Source: Pyrenochaeta sp. MPI-SDFR-AT-0127
Taxonomy: Eukaryota; Ascomycota; Dothideomycetes; Pleosporales; Cucurbitariaceae
Direction: 5' to 3'
NCBI GenBank assembly: GCA_020747015.1
Contig: JAGTJM010000012.1
Span: 310,001 to 374,000, forward strand
DNA: 64,000 nt
Below are positions 10,697 through 23,882 of the stretch, piece after piece. The translations under genes were made by a program, and so were the position numbers. The notes under the pieces are model-generated. The model did no database searches, had not been told where the DNA came from, and worked only from the letters and a program-made list of their open reading frames with translations. Positions within the stretch are counted from its first letter, which is position 1. The number at the start of each line of letters is the position of its first letter.

Positions 10697-12667
10697 ATGG
10701 AGGCTCTTTTGCGCCAGTCGAGGTCCATGTGTCCGTTCCTCTCAAAGACGTCCCCCGCCACTCTCCGCTCTCTCTCTACGACCGCCAGTGGCCATGATGT
10801 CTCTCCAGGCGCTGGGAGCATGTCCAACCTCCAGGTTCTTGGTCGTCGCTGCCCGATTATGGGCAAGGCGCTCGCCGTTCAGAGCGCCCGCATGGGCAGC
10901 AGTGCTCTTGCTGGTGCTTTTGGCGGTGTGCGGGCCTACCACTCCCGTGTCAATCGTGCCAAATTGCACACATCCACGTCAAAGGAGGCCCAGGCCATCG
11001 ATATTGAGAACTTGAGAGGCAAGCAAGGTATGTCATACTTTTCCGACGCTCCCGAGTCCGTTGCGTTGTCCATGACCCCCTTCCAGGTTACGGCCATGAT
11101 GAACCGAACAAAGAGCAATTTGGCTAACACATATGCAGGACCCATTCCGTTCCCTCACGCAGCTCAGAAGCCAGCGGTCGCTAAGCCTACGCATGTTGGT
11201 GCTCCCCAAACCCCGCAGACCCCCACGTTCGATTACGAGGGATTCTACCACAACGAGTTGGACAAAAAGCACAAAGACAAATCATACCGCTACTTCAACA
11301 ACATCAATCGCCTCGCCAAGGAATTTCCTCGCGCCCACAAAGAGTCCAAGGAAGATAAAGTTACCGTGTGGTGCTCCAATGACTACCTCGGCATGGGTCG
11401 CAATCCACATGTCCTTAAGTCTATGCATGAGACTCTCGACAACTATGGAGCTGGTGCTGGAGGCACTAGAAACATCTCTGGCCACAACCAGCATGCTGTG
11501 GCATTGGAGGATACTATTGCAAGGCTCCATGCCAAGGAGGCTGCGCTCGTTTTCTCCTCATGCTACGTAGCCAACGATGCTACGCTCGCGACTCTCGGAA
11601 GTAAATTGCCCAATTGTGTCATTCTTTCGGACAGCTTGAATCATGCCTCGATGATCCAAGGAATTCGTCATTCTGGCGCAAAGAAGATGGTATTCAAGCA
11701 TAACGACGTTGCCGATCTCGAGGCCAAACTTCAGTCAATTCCGTCCGAGTATCCCAAAATCATTGCTTTTGAGAGTGTGTACAGTATGTGTGGCTCCATT
11801 GGGCCTATTGAAGAGATCTGCGATCTTGCAGAAAAATACGGCGCAATTACCTTTTTGGATGAAGTCCACGCTGTGGGCATGTATGGACCACATGGTGCCG
11901 GTGTGGCTGAACATCTTGACTACGAAGCAAACAAAGCGGGCCGGCCTCAGGGAACTGTACAGGATCGCGTAGACATCATCACTGGCACGCTTGGAAAGGC
12001 ATATGGCTGTGTCGGCGGTTACATTGCTGGCTCTACCAAGCTTGTCGACACAATTAGGTCACTCGCCCCTGGCTTCATATTCACCACATCTCTTCCGCCT
12101 GCGACCATGGCAGGCGCCAAGGCTGCTATTGAGTATCAATCCAATTACCAGGGGGACAGGCGCCTCCAGCAACTCCACACCCGCGCAGTAAAGGACGCAC
12201 TCGATGCTAAGGACATTCCCGTTATTCCAAATCCGAGCCACATTGTGCCCGTTCTTGTTGGAAATGCAGAGGTAGCCAAGAAAGCTTCCGATTTGCTCCT
12301 CGAAGATTGGGGCATCTACGTCCAGGCGATCAACTACCCTACGGTCCCCGTTGGCCAAGAACGTCTTCGTATTACACCCACACCAGGACACGTGCGCGAG
12401 TACCGTGAACACCTCGTTGACGCTTTCGATGCTGTTTGGACACAACTCGGTATCAAGCGCACCAGCGAGTGGGCTGCCGAGGGTGGTTTCATCGGCGTTG
12501 GTGAGGCCGGGAAAGCGGACGAAGCTCCTCTTTGGACGGATGAGCAATTGGAGGTCGATGTTGTTTTGAAGGAGATGAGGGCCGGCCAGGGCGCTACAGG
12601 TGTCCTGGAAGCTGTTCTAGAGAACGAGCGCAAGGCCACAGCCCAGGCCGTTGCTGCGGCTGCCTAG
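10697..12667 (+). CDS. HEM1: 5-aminolevulinate synthase, mitochondrial
   Basis: Catalyses the PLP-dependent condensation of glycine and succinyl-CoA, first step of heme synthesis in the mitochondrial matrix. Start is the ATG at 10697 in a CACCATGG context. The best model has exons 10697-11027 and 11139-12667 (619 residues); the 111-base intron has a GTATGT donor, a GGCTAACAC branch site and ATGCAG end, yet is stop-free and a multiple of three, so an unspliced 656-residue reading is also open. The leader is Arg/Ser/Ala-rich and carries two heme-regulatory Cys-Pro motifs, SMCPFL (Cys12) and RRCPIMG (Cys52). Catalytic core signatures are [29 protein letters not shown] and TLGKAYG, the last with the PLP lysine. 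Confidence 0.96.
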   Translation: MEALLRQSRSMCPFLSKTSPATLRSLSTTASGHDVSPGAGSMSNLQVLGRRCPIMGKALAVQSARMGSSALAGAFGGVRAYHSRVNRAKLHTSTSKEAQAIDIENLRGKQGMSYFSDAPESVALSMTPFQVTAMMNRTKSNLANTYAGPIPFPHAAQKPAVAKPTHVGAPQTPQTPTFDYEGFYHNELDKKHKDKSYRYFNNINRLAKEFPRAHKESKEDKVTVWCSNDYLGMGRNPHVLKSMHETLDNYGAGAGGTRNISGHNQHAVALEDTIARLHAKEAALVFSSCYVANDATLATLGSKLPNCVILSDSLNHASMIQGIRHSGAKKMVFKHNDVADLEAKLQSIPSEYPKIIAFESVYSMCGSIGPIEEICDLAEKYGAITFLDEVHAVGMYGPHGAGVAEHLDYEANKAGRPQGTVQDRVDIITGTLGKAYGCVGGYIAGSTKLVDTIRSLAPGFIFTTSLPPATMAGAKAAIEYQSNYQGDRRLQQLHTRAVKDALDAKDIPVIPNPSHIVPVLVGNAEVAKKASDLLLEDWGIYVQAINYPTVPVGQERLRITPTPGHVREYREHLVDAFDAVWTQLGIKRTSEWAAEGGFIGVGEAGKADEAPLWTDEQLEVDVVLKEMRAGQGATGVLEAVLENERKATAQAVAAAA

Positions 12668-13248
12668 ATCTGTGAAAGATGATTAGAGATTGGTTAGGTC
12701 TGGTCACTCGTTTGGTATTTGAGACCTAGGATAGCTATGCAAGTGGTGAAAGTGCAATCGATCTGTTTGTTCGTCTGCCAAATCATGGCCTCGCTACATT
12801 TCATTCTCTGCCCTATAGTGCCCTGTCATTCTTGGGTACTCTCCCCAACCCCATACAGTTCGAAGTCACGGCTTAGCTTGTGCAAGACCTGGCGGGGAAA
12901 GTTGAGTCTAGAGTTGAAAACGTGTGGACCATATAGTGAATGTCGAGTCGCATGTGCATTGGCCTTAGTCTTGGCAGTCAGCGACGCTAGCTCAAGCTCT
13001 TGAGCCTCAGATTCGAGACACGCTTCACCTCGACCGACCGCGCCCACCGCAACGCGACATTGCGCCATCCGTCCGTTGCCGACCCCATCAAATCGCGGTG
13101 GTCTTCTTTCATTCCAGTTTCATCCATCCCACCCCGGCGGGCTACCACCTCCAGCCCTCAACTAACGTCACGAGCCTCGTGCATGCTCCGCACCAACTGC
13201 ACCGGTTTTCACCTCTCTCAAGGCTCTCGCTCTTAAGAGGGCGCCACC
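12668..13248. other. Intergenic between HEM1 and THO2
   Basis: About 580 bases that hold the HEM1 3' end and the THO2 leader. No gene seen. The THO2 start sits in GCCACCATGG, a near-perfect initiation context. Confidence 0.6.
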
Positions 13249-16200
13249 ATGGCTCCAGGTCCGAAGCGGAAGCGGCCTGATCGCACCTATTCTCAGGATG
13301 ATGACCGCAATTCCCGACCGTCACCCCATCGCCCGCAGAATCTCGCGCTCGCCAATGCGCAACCGCAGAACAACAGTCCGCGCGGCGGTGGTGGTAGGCG
13401 TCAAAGCAGAAATAGCGGGCGCGGTGGCTCCAGTATGCCCCAAAGTCCCAATGTCTCACACGCTTCACCCATGGCTATGTCCCCGCCCGCAAACACTTTT
13501 CCACTGAGCAGGCCGACTCCAGCGACTCAGTCAACCACCGCACCACCCATCGAGCAGCCTTCGATACCCTCCCACAACCCCGAAGTACCAGAGAGTAATG
13601 AATATCTTACGCCAGCACGAGTCGCTCACTGGAACGTCGAAGCACGCGAAGCCGTGGTCCAGGCTGCTGTATCAGCCCTGCGCGATGGCGATGTCCTCAC
13701 TCTCTCTGTTATCTTCCATGAAGTAATAGAGGCGACCATTGATGGCTCGATGGATTCGAATGTGCTGGGGTCCATAGTACGAGACATCGTCGCTGCGCCG
13801 ACAGACGACAGGGCGGACCCGGTCTCTACCTTCCTCGATACACTTAGCTCACTGACACAAGACAAAGATAAGCGAGTTCTCGTGCGGCAGATGCTTACCG
13901 CGACAGACATTGACGTCTCCCGGATGCGCACCGAGCTCGAGAACGAACTTCTGACCTCGTTAGGTTTGGTGCGAGACAGTTTCGGCAAAATGGCTGTACG
14001 TAAAGCAACCCACGCGTTGTACCGACAATCAAACTACAACCTACTTCGCGAGGAGACGGAAGGGTATTCCAAGCTCATGACAGAGTACTTCACCACAGTC
14101 AACAGCCAACCGCCTACTCAGGAAGTCGTGAGCGAGACGTATCAACGAGTCAATGCTCTTATTGGCGCATTTGATCTGGACATTGGCAGGGTGCTCGATG
14201 TAACCTTGGACGTCTTCGCGAATCTCTTGGTAAAGCATGGAAGGTTCTTTGTCAAATTACTGCGATCGAGTGCATGGTGGCCGGAGCTGCGCGGCCTCGA
14301 GGGTATAGAATGGGAGAATGCCGACGTGTCGGCCCTCCCCAAGTGGGCACAGCCAGACTCACCCTTGTGGCATTATTCCGATCAAGAGAGGGACGATCAA
14401 TTACAGTTGCGAGAACAGCGGGATCGAAAGTTCTGGCAGCGTGTGGGAGAGCTCGGGGATCGCTCTGGCATCGAGGCCTTTTTTGAACTTGGTGGCCATC
14501 GCATTATTGCGAACAACAGGCAACCAGACCAGACCATGCCCGCAGAAGGTGCACCATTATCCAAACAACAAGCTGCTCGAAAGTGGGCAGATGAATGGAT
14601 GGAACAGACCAAAACTCTTCCTCCCCCGGGCAACGATGTTGCTGCCCAACTTCTTGGTTTCAAGCTTCGTTTCTACGCCTCCGATACTCGCGACTCTTCC
14701 GACTTTCTTCCGGACAATCTCATCTACCTCGCCGCTCTTCTGATCAAGATTGGGTTCATTTCTATCTTAGACCTCTATCCACATTTATACCCACAGGAGG
14801 ACGACATGTCTGCACACAAAGATAGGCTATTAAAGGCAAAGAAGGAAAAGGAACGGAAGGATAAAGGTGGAGTCGCTAACGCACTTACCATGGCCGGCGT
14901 GCTGCCGGACGATACTTTACCACCAGCTGTTTCCCGCTTACGGGATGCCGATGCCAAACCTAAATCTGATTCTGAACGAAGTACCCCTACTAAAACAGAC
15001 GAAGCCTCGGACAAGAAGAAGGCATTACCCGAACCCGCGGACCAAAAGTTTCAGCTTCTCAAAAGCTTGCTATGTATTGGCGCCCTGCCAGAAGCATTGT
15101 TCATTCTTGGACGCCACCCCTGGATGCTGGAAGCTTACCCTGAATTGCTTAAGCTTATCTTTCGACTGGCTCATCATTCGCTCAGCAAGGTGTATGAGAC
15201 AGCGAGACCCACCTCCGCTGAACAGATTCCAATCCTTACCAAAGGCGCTGGACTTCGAACCGCCCCGAGACCGAGCGATTATATTCCTCGACGGACGCTC
15301 CGGTGGGCTAAGCCAGACGAGAGAGATGCTGGTGATGGAATCGACTACAAATTCTATTGGGAGGATTGGGTGGACAATGTTCCCATTTGTCAAGAGGTGG
15401 ACGATGTCATCAAACTTTGCAGCTCTCTTCTTGGCTTGGTGGGACCGGAATGCGGCCAGGATATTATCTTATTGACAAAGATTGTGCGTATTGGCAAGAA
15501 GAGTCTCGTTGATGATACATCAATCACAAATCGGAAGCGTTGGATCAATTTCTCCGCCACTTTCATAGCACCCGCCCTCTCTTTCACAGGCCGGAACCCG
15601 GGCATTATCAACGAGGTCTGGGATCTTTTCAAGCAATTCGATACTGCCACCAGGTACACGATATACCAGCAATGGTTCTCCGCTGGTAAGCCAGCAATAC
15701 GAGCCGCCTTCGCAGAAGTGCAAAGCAAGACGAAGTACGAGCTCTCCCGCATTTCAGCTACAAACACAAAGGAATACGGCAGGAAGATTGCCAAAGTATC
15801 ATACTCGAGCCCTGGCATCGTCTTCCAGATGACCGTCAAGCAATTAGTTGCGTACCCTAACATGATCGACGCACTTGTTGAATGTAGTCGATATCTCACC
15901 CTGCTTGGATACGATTGTTTGACTTGGACCTTGGTTAGGTTCTTCCTCAATCCAGACAAAGGCTCGACTCAAGATGATGGCATGCTGTCAGCCGGATGGC
16001 TAAAGAACATTGCCTCTTTTGTTGGCAAGGCTTACCAAAAGTATCATCTCATGGACCCGATTCCTGTGCTACAATTCACCACCAACCAGCTCCTACATAC
16101 AGAAGGCGAGTTGTATATGCTTGACGTCCTCGAGCAGATGATCAAGTCAATGGGTGGCATTAGTCTAAGTGGATCTGTATCTGAGTCGATGACTCTGGCA

Positions 16201-19200
16201 TTATGTGCTGGGCCTGTCCTTCGCACCTTTACTTTACAGCACCACCTTGCAGACCATCGCCATCAGGCTGGTTCCTCTGCAAGACGTCTCGTTAGATGCC
16301 TTAAGGACACAGGTCTGGCACCACAGATCCTCATTGCACTTGCTCAGCACGTTGAGGCATATGTTCACCGCGACGACCAACAGGATACACCAGATAAGGT
16401 CGTCCTTTTCAACGTGGACAAGCTGCGCTCGAACCTTATACAATACCTGGAGCTTCTTCGGGCATATCTCTCAGCGGACGATTTTGATATCCTCTTTCCT
16501 TCATTAATCGAAATGATGTCCGACTTCTGCATAGAACCAGATGTTGCCTTTACGGTCGCTCGTGGTAGCATAGCAGCTAAAGCTAAGGCGTTCAGAGTTG
16601 AACAACAGAGCAGACACAACAAGACTGAAGCTTTAACGGTCGCTGATACTGCCATGGGTGGCGTCGAAGAGACTTCTTTCACCAATGGAGCGCCGTCCGA
16701 TTCTGCGAAAAAAGACGCGGCAACGACAATTGAAGATGTTGTCATGAGTAACTCGAATCCTTCCGCTGACATTGCCATGGAAGGACAAAGTTCGTCCATC
16801 CCGCCCGTAGGTTCTAGGATAGAGTCGTCCCTTCCAGACCTGCCAAATCCTGAGATCGAGAAATTGGCGGACCAACTCCGAACTTCATTACCTGATACTT
16901 TCGCCAAACATCCTTGCCTTTCCTTTTACGTCACCTTCTGGCAACTGTCGCTGCCTGACGTCGACGAGTATGGTATCAGTCAACAATATCGAGACACGAT
17001 TGGGTATTTCGAGCGACAGCTACCCCCCATTGTTCCTGAACGTCGCGGTTACAAACCAAACATTCCCAGGAAGGACACAGAGGAGGCCCGTCGAGCAAAA
17101 GCAGAGATTGCAAAGTTGAAGGAAGAGCAGCAGATTGTCACTAAGACGAATACTGCAACCCAAGACAGTTTGCGAATCGAGATGCGGCGATGGTTCGACA
17201 ACATTCCAATGGTTGACTCACGGTCCGACGCTCTGCATAACGCTCTGCTCCAAGACTGCTTCATCCCCCGCAGCCGATTGTCTCTGGAGGACGCCCAATT
17301 TGCATCTGCCATGCTAAAATTCATGCACAAGTCTGGCGTGCCTGGGTTCCGTACCATCAAGCTTCTGGATCTTCTTTTCAACAGTAACAAGCTCACGTGC
17401 ATCATCAGCATGTACACCGAAGAAGAATCAAGGACCTTCGGACGTTTCCTGAGCGAGATACTGCGCGAGCTGCAAGTCTGGCATGAGAACAAGAATGACG
17501 CGTACGCTAAGTGTGCCCATGGCACAGAGAGGAAAGTACCTGGCTTTGGCAAGCGTTTTGATGTCGATCGGCATGCGACAGATTTCCTCAAGTACGAGGA
17601 GTTCTGCATGCTACTCTACAAATGGCATAAGGCACTCTTCACGGCCATTAAAACTTGCATTGATAGCGGCAACTACATGCAGATTCGGAACTCCATCATT
17701 GTATTAAACGCATTAAATCCAAGCTTCCCAAGGGTCGACGTCATGGCAAATGAATTGCGACAGACAATTACACAATTAGGAGAAGCGGAGGAGAGGTTAG
17801 ATTTGAAGAGATCTTTGCAATCGATCCTCGGTGGCTTTAACAAGACCGAAAAGCTTTGGCAGAAGGAGCACGAATTCCGCAACGTAGGTCCACGTAACCT
17901 TTTCATGCACACTTGCGGACTAATAGCCCACAGCTCCCGGCTCCTCCCCCACCAACTAATGGTGCCGATAAAACTGTTACAGAAAAGGCTAAAACCCCGC
18001 AACCAAATGATACCAAAATCGATGTGACTGCAACTGCTTTCAGGCCGAAGACGGAAACGTAAGTGACTGTCCTACTCAGCTACCTCAATACGAACACTAA
18101 CCGGTATTCTCCAGCAACGGAATGCGTAAGGGCCCAACAGACAAACTCGACGAAAGCGCGTCAAAGCGAATTGTGTCAGCACCTGCGCCATCTTCGAGGG
18201 ACAGAGAAGCGGCCAGGTCAGTCCCGCAACCACCTGCGCCGGGAGCATCCACACCATCACAGCAAGAGCAAAATGTCGAAAAATTCACGAACAAGCCCGG
18301 TCCTCCCATGCATCCATCTTCTGTACCTACGCGTCCAGATAACAGAAGCACACCAACGCAATCCATACCGGCTAACAGGCCATCGCACAACCTACCGTCC
18401 AGGCCAGATTCGCAACCAGCAAGGGCTCGACAATCGGAACGACCTGCTATTGATCGCCCACCTGAGCACGGGATGCATGGTCGATATGATGGCCGAGGTC
18501 CCTCAAGCGACTATGGGCGCCTAGATCGTTCCACTGACGCCGGACGCCAACGTGAGACATCTCCTGGCCGACGCCCACGACCAATCCCCGGCGGTAGAAC
18601 ACCCGAGAGATTACCACCTGTGGCCGACCCGCGTGACCGTGAATGGGCAGCAAGAGATTACGACGAGCGGGCTATGCGTGCGCCACCACGAGATGTACGA
18701 GCTCCTCCAGCCCGACCGCACCCTGGATGGGACTCGCGAGATCCGAGAGATGCTCGAGACCAGCGTGAGCGATCCGATTCTCGTGGCCATGCTCTGCCAC
18801 CGACTATGGAACCTCGACGGATGCCCTCAAATCCATCAATAGCCCATGAACATGGGCTTCATCGACGAGATATGTCACTACCTGGTTCACGTTTAGGCAT
18901 AGAGCGGGAAGAACACGGTGCCTTGCGCCAATCGCAAATTGCGGTGCCTCCAGCAACTGAAGGGCCAACCGTGAATCCAGCACGCGCTGCATTAATTAAT
19001 CAAGTTGAGCATGGACGACACGAAACGTCCAGGCCTGATCGTGATGGACGCCGTGATCGAGGTTCACGTCCACAGTCTCCTCGTCGCGGCGAAGATAGAC
19101 GTGGTGATGAGCGCCGTGGTGATGATCGTCTGCCTCCTGGCCATCAGGGTCGCAATGAGGTGCCCCGTGAGCATCGTGATGAGCGAATCTCTTCGCAAGC

Positions 19201-20452
19201 GCTCCCTACGGGTAACCGAGATCGTCGAGATGAGCCTACCATGAATACTCCTACAGGCCCACGTGGAGGACGGGGCGAAGGGCCCCAGAGCGCTCGGGCT
19301 TCCCGTGAGATGTTCCAGCCAACGCAAGGTCAACGATCATTGCATCACCAAGTCCAAGATCCCAATTATGGAAGACTCAATCAACCTTCAGATTCAATAC
19401 CACCATCAGGCCCACGGAGTAAGCTAAATCTTGCGTTTTTCTATGTACAGATGCTAAACTATCTAGGTGAACGACCCCAGACTCAGTCCCAGCCGCCCAC
19501 TCCAACTGTACCTTCCGGCCCTGCAGTGTCTCATCCTGTAGGAATTCATCCCAGCCGATTGGAGAACATACAAGGTGGTGGGCAAAATCGTCCGCCAGTT
19601 CAAACCAATGTACCGAACGCGCCAAGCGGTCCCCGAGGCGCAACTCGCCCACCTCAAGTTCCACTTCCTCCGTCGCCTGTAAGCCGGGGCACTCCCACTG
19701 GCCCTGCAGCTATAGAACGAGCATCCAGGAATACCGGGAATCCGTTGCGGGCAATAAACAGTGTACTAACACAGAATGCGCCTTCTGACAGGCCGAGCGA
19801 ACGCGGCCAACCTACACAAAATCCTCCTATTCGTGGTCGTGGTGCCACTCATGCCAACGGCCCCACTGAAGCACCCGGTGACATGACAAGTCCGATGCCG
19901 CCGCCATCGCATGTTTCGACGCCGAACTCCCGTGCCGATGGGCAACATCCGAGAAGCAATAGGACAGATACTCTGCTTGGCCGGACGGAAGGCACACCGC
20001 AAGAAGACAAACGATCGGAATCTCGCGGCCATAGGGATAGTAGGCGCAGTGAGCGGCCAGGACGTGAGCGTTCTCCTGATCGGGGAGATAAGCGGCCTGA
20101 TGACCGAAGTGGCCGCAACCCATCTACAGATCGACTAGGCCCTATAGAACAAGAGCGCGGTCCCGATCGAGACCGTGGCGGTCGAGAGAAACGAAGCGGC
20201 GATAGAGAACATAGTAGACGTGAGCGTGAGCGAGAAGGCGAGCGATCTAACCGCGACCCCGAGCGCTCTGGACGCGAACCACGTGACAGTAGTCGACGTG
20301 AGCGAGGATCTCGAGACGATGGTCGTGCTTCCGGACGCGATGAGCGAGACCGACGCAGCAGAGGAGGTGGAGGAGCAGACGATGGACGGAAGAGGACACG
20401 GGATCCTGCAGATCAGGGTCAACCACATGGGGAAATTAAACGCAGGCGGTAA
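13249..20452 (+). CDS. THO2: THO complex subunit 2
   Basis: Largest subunit of the nuclear THO complex, which couples transcription to mRNP packaging and export and limits R-loops. Exons: 13249-17883, 17934-18058, 18115-19418 and 19467-20452, giving about 2349 residues. The first 1545 residues include Tho2 signatures such as LSFYVTFWQLSLPDVDEYG, FIPRSRLSLEDAQFASAM, FMHKSGVPGFRTIKLLDLLF and FLKYEEFCMLLYKWHKAL. The first splice restores ATAFRPKTET, the second NGMRKGPTDK. The 48-base piece 19419-19466 could be read through, but would insert a hydrophobic stretch (LNLAFFYVQMLNYL) into a polar tail and has GTAAGC and CTAAAC signals, so I treat it as an intron. The last 770 or so residues are disordered, Pro/Arg/Asp-rich, ending EIKRRR, as expected for an RNA-binding tail. 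Confidence 0.93.
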
Positions 20453-22379
20453 AAACCTCACTCACGAGAGGATTTGGTAGAACGTTCGTTATTGGGTGGG
20501 TTCTATATGCATTACATGGCGTTGAGACTTTACGATACCCCGAGCAATTGTCTCGAGCGAAAATTTGGGTGGCATTCAGCATGGAGTTTGATTTCTTTCG
20601 GTTCTCTAAGTCCTCGGACGGAGCTTATCTTCATGCATGGCTAAGGGATATCCATCTCGCCACTATCTTGAGTCTGTTTGTATAATTAGGACGATGGAAT
20701 ATATGTATTGATCCTGGCTGGAAGGAAAAGGTACAAGCCGAAGACCACAGCGTGTTAAACATTGCGTGCTCCTAAAACCCACAAAAAAACAGTTATTGGT
20801 AAAGATACTACTTTGTCGTTGGCACTGTTGCGTTCTATCATTGCGACTTACTTACAAATATCACATTGAACAGTTATTCGCAGCTGCGAATCATCCGTGG
20901 CTCTAGAGTCAGTCTCACAAAATCGAATCTTGTGGGTGGAGCTCACTTTTTGGCATGGGCTGAGAGCCCGTCGCTAACGATATACTGGTACTATCAATTC
21001 CTCAGCATTGGATCAGTATGGAGAGAATGTGGAACTTAGGGTTGCTTGGACATCTTCGCGAACAACGCAAGAGATTATGGTGTAAGTGGAAATATACGTC
21101 AGTGAGCTCTTGACTCATCTTAGAACATCACTGGCAATTCATACTCGCTCCGTATTCAAGACAAGGCATAATGATAAATTTTGGGTCACGTTACAGCTGC
21201 CAGACAAAGTTTGTGCATGGCTCCATGGTCATAATCCGTGTTCCTGAAGGAAGCCCCCCCTGCTAGGCAAAAGACCCAAGAGTCTAACTCTGGACAGGCT
21301 CTCACTCATGAAGAGCGGGACTGGTAATCCACCAGCACTCGTCTGTGAAAACAGCAGTAAGACGTTGGTCTGTGTGCATTGAGATTCTTTTTGACCTGTC
21401 TTTTGAAGTTGCAGGGTTGAATGTGCATAGCACTGTACGCCCGGAACGCGATCGTTCAATTCCTTACGTTGCCACGGAGTTATGGATGGATATTAGGGTA
21501 TCAAAGTAAGATCTAACTGAATTTGCTTCCACGCTAAGCCCTCAAAGGATTGAAGACATGGGTTCTATTATGCATACATGACGTTCATGGCTGAATCAAG
21601 GCAAGTAGGCGGTTGATTACTCAGGAAGATTAGAGAGCCAGGCTGTGTATCATCCTTCAATCATACTGCATGCACAGCATTGACCGTACCAAGACATTGC
21701 TTGATGTATTTGTACGGTTGTTGGAGGATTTTCCTTGAATCTTATAGCGTCAATGGCTCTGTGAGCATACGATTTACCGGAGATACAACAAAGTCCAAAC
21801 CAATGGACACTAGCAAGTATCTCCGCTGCTCGCAGCACTTGTTCGAAGTGATGAAGGGGGCGTTGAAGTAAATGGATATAAGTACATCTGGTAATATTTT
21901 GTGAAAGCTCATCATCTATCGTTCACAGTCCACCGACAGCTTACAGTCCAACCTCGCTCAATTCATTTGCACCCCAACATCGCGCCTGAGTTATTCCTTT
22001 CCCACACACAAGGCCACCATTCAAAGATGGTGGTGGCACTCATACGAGATGCCCCTTTTGGACAGATAGTCAGATACATCACCAACAATCGCGTACTTCA
22101 ATACCCAGAAGAACGATCTGAATTCCAGATCCCAGCAGCTTACATTCACACACATGCTCACTCTCCAAGAGACCCAGTACGGGTTCCACCGAATCCCCGA
22201 ATATTAAGAAAGGTGCCCCAGAAACAACACAAAGGGTCTCTTTAGAGCTGGGCACCACCCTCAATCTCGAGAAATGCGCAGATTCCAGCGAAGATGAGCA
22301 CCCAGAGTTCGAGAAAACCCATTCAACGCAGACGCACAACACAATACAAGTGCAAAACTCCACACAGACAGTGCGGCAT
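20453..22379. other. Intergenic, about 1.9 kb, no gene seen
   Basis: Between THO2 and the DHA1 transporter. Only short frames without domains. Two ATGs out of frame (22274, 22294) precede the transporter start and could form small upstream open frames if they are in the mRNA. Confidence 0.55.
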
Positions 22380-23882
22380 ATGTCAATCTCACAGGCAGAT
22401 CTTGAACAACAATTCTCTTTGGCCTCTATAGAGAGAATACCTACCCAGCACATCGAACCTGAGATACTTGACGATGGCACAATCTTGGTGGACTGGTACG
22501 ACACGGATGATATTGAAAACCCACAAAACTGGAGCTTCAACAAAAAGAGCGTCGTGCTTGCACAGATCTTAATGTACACGATGGGCATCTACATGGGCGG
22601 CGCCATCTACTCGCCCAGCATTCCGGGTGTCATGCAGCGCTTCGGCGTTGACATTGGCACTGCTTCGCTGGGGCTTTCTATGTATGTGCTCGCCTATGGC
22701 ACTGGGCCACTCCTCTTTTCGCCATTGAGTGAGATCCCGATTATCGGTCGTAACCCACCCTACATCATCTCGTATGCCATGTTCGTCATTTTGCTGGTGC
22801 CAACAGCACTAGTCGATAACTTTGCCAGCCTGGTTATCCTCCGTTTCTTACAGGGGTTCTTTGGCAGTCCTTGCCTGGCGACCGGCGGTGCTACGCTCCA
22901 GGACGTTTATAGCTTTATTAAGCTTCCTTACGTCCTCTCTCTCTGGTCGTTCGCAGCGATTTGCGGTCCAGCACTTGGTCCCATCATTAGTGGCTTTTCG
23001 GTTGCAGCGAAGAACTGGCGTTGGTCTCTCTGGGAAATGCTCTGGATGAACGGCCCAATCTTCCTAGCGCTCTTCTTCTTTCTTCCTGAGACTTCATCGG
23101 CCAATATCCTTCTTCGCCGCGCACAACGTCTCCGAAAAATCACTGGCGATAGTCGCCTGAAATCTCAATCTGAGATTGACCAGGCGAATCTTGCACCCCG
23201 CGATGTCGCTATCGAAGCACTCTGGCGGCCCTTTCAGCTCATGCTGCTGGACCGCAGCATTGCCTTCACTGCCGTCTATACTGCTATCATCTATGGGATC
23301 TTTTACAGTTTCTTCGAAGCCTTTCCGTTAGTTTACATCGAAATGTACAACTTCAATCTAGGACAACTGGGCCTTGCATTCCTGTCAGTCACAGTTGGCG
23401 TCACCATTAGCATAACTTGGTACTGGTGGTACATTTACTACCGTGTCGAGCTCGACATCCGCGTCAATGGTCTCGGCTCTCCAGAACGCCGTCTCATACC
23501 TGCGCTCTACTTCACGTTCTTCGTACCCATTGGCTTATTTCTCTTCGGGTGGACATCCAACTCTTCTATTCACTGGATTGTTTCATGTATCGGTATTGCG
23601 GTTGCCTCAATTGGAATCTTCTTGGTCATTCAGTGTATATTCCTCTACCTACCGCTGGTGTACCCACAGTATGCTGCAAGCCTTTTCGCTGGAAACCACT
23701 TTACCCGGAGCGCAATGGCTGCTAGTGCAATCCACTTCAGCTATCCCCTGCTCCACAATCTTGGTGTTCCGCGCGGTGTTTCGCTGCTCGCTGGTCTCAC
23801 TGTCGGTTGCATTTTTGGGATTTATGCCTTATTCTTTCTCGGTGCGAGACTGAGATCCAAATCGAGATTTGCCGCCCAATAG
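22380..23882 (+). CDS. MFS drug:H+ antiporter, DHA1 family (FLU1/caf5-like)
   Basis: Single exon, 500 residues from the first in-frame ATG at 22380 (MSISQADLEQQF); upstream codons in frame lack an ATG. The cytosolic N-terminus ends with DDIENPQNWSF, typical of this subgroup, then 12 predicted helices. MFS motif A region reads LSEIPIIGRNPPYI, helix 5 region has GPALGPIISGF, and the central loop has PETSSANILLRRAQRLRK, a hallmark of fungal DHA1 multidrug exporters (fluconazole/benomyl/polyamine types). It probably sits in the plasma membrane and exports small toxic molecules using the proton gradient; the substrate cannot be read from sequence. Convergent with BDP1. Confidence 0.88.
   Translation: MSISQADLEQQFSLASIERIPTQHIEPEILDDGTILVDWYDTDDIENPQNWSFNKKSVVLAQILMYTMGIYMGGAIYSPSIPGVMQRFGVDIGTASLGLSMYVLAYGTGPLLFSPLSEIPIIGRNPPYIISYAMFVILLVPTALVDNFASLVILRFLQGFFGSPCLATGGATLQDVYSFIKLPYVLSLWSFAAICGPALGPIISGFSVAAKNWRWSLWEMLWMNGPIFLALFFFLPETSSANILLRRAQRLRKITGDSRLKSQSEIDQANLAPRDVAIEALWRPFQLMLLDRSIAFTAVYTAIIYGIFYSFFEAFPLVYIEMYNFNLGQLGLAFLSVTVGVTISITWYWWYIYYRVELDIRVNGLGSPERRLIPALYFTFFVPIGLFLFGWTSNSSIHWIVSCIGIAVASIGIFLVIQCIFLYLPLVYPQYAASLFAGNHFTRSAMAASAIHFSYPLLHNLGVPRGVSLLAGLTVGCIFGIYALFFLGARLRSKSRFAAQ

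Noticed and set aside
22350..22379. GTG start ten codons before the DHA1 transporter ATG
   Set aside because: No evidence for non-ATG initiation; the ATG at 22380 is suitable.
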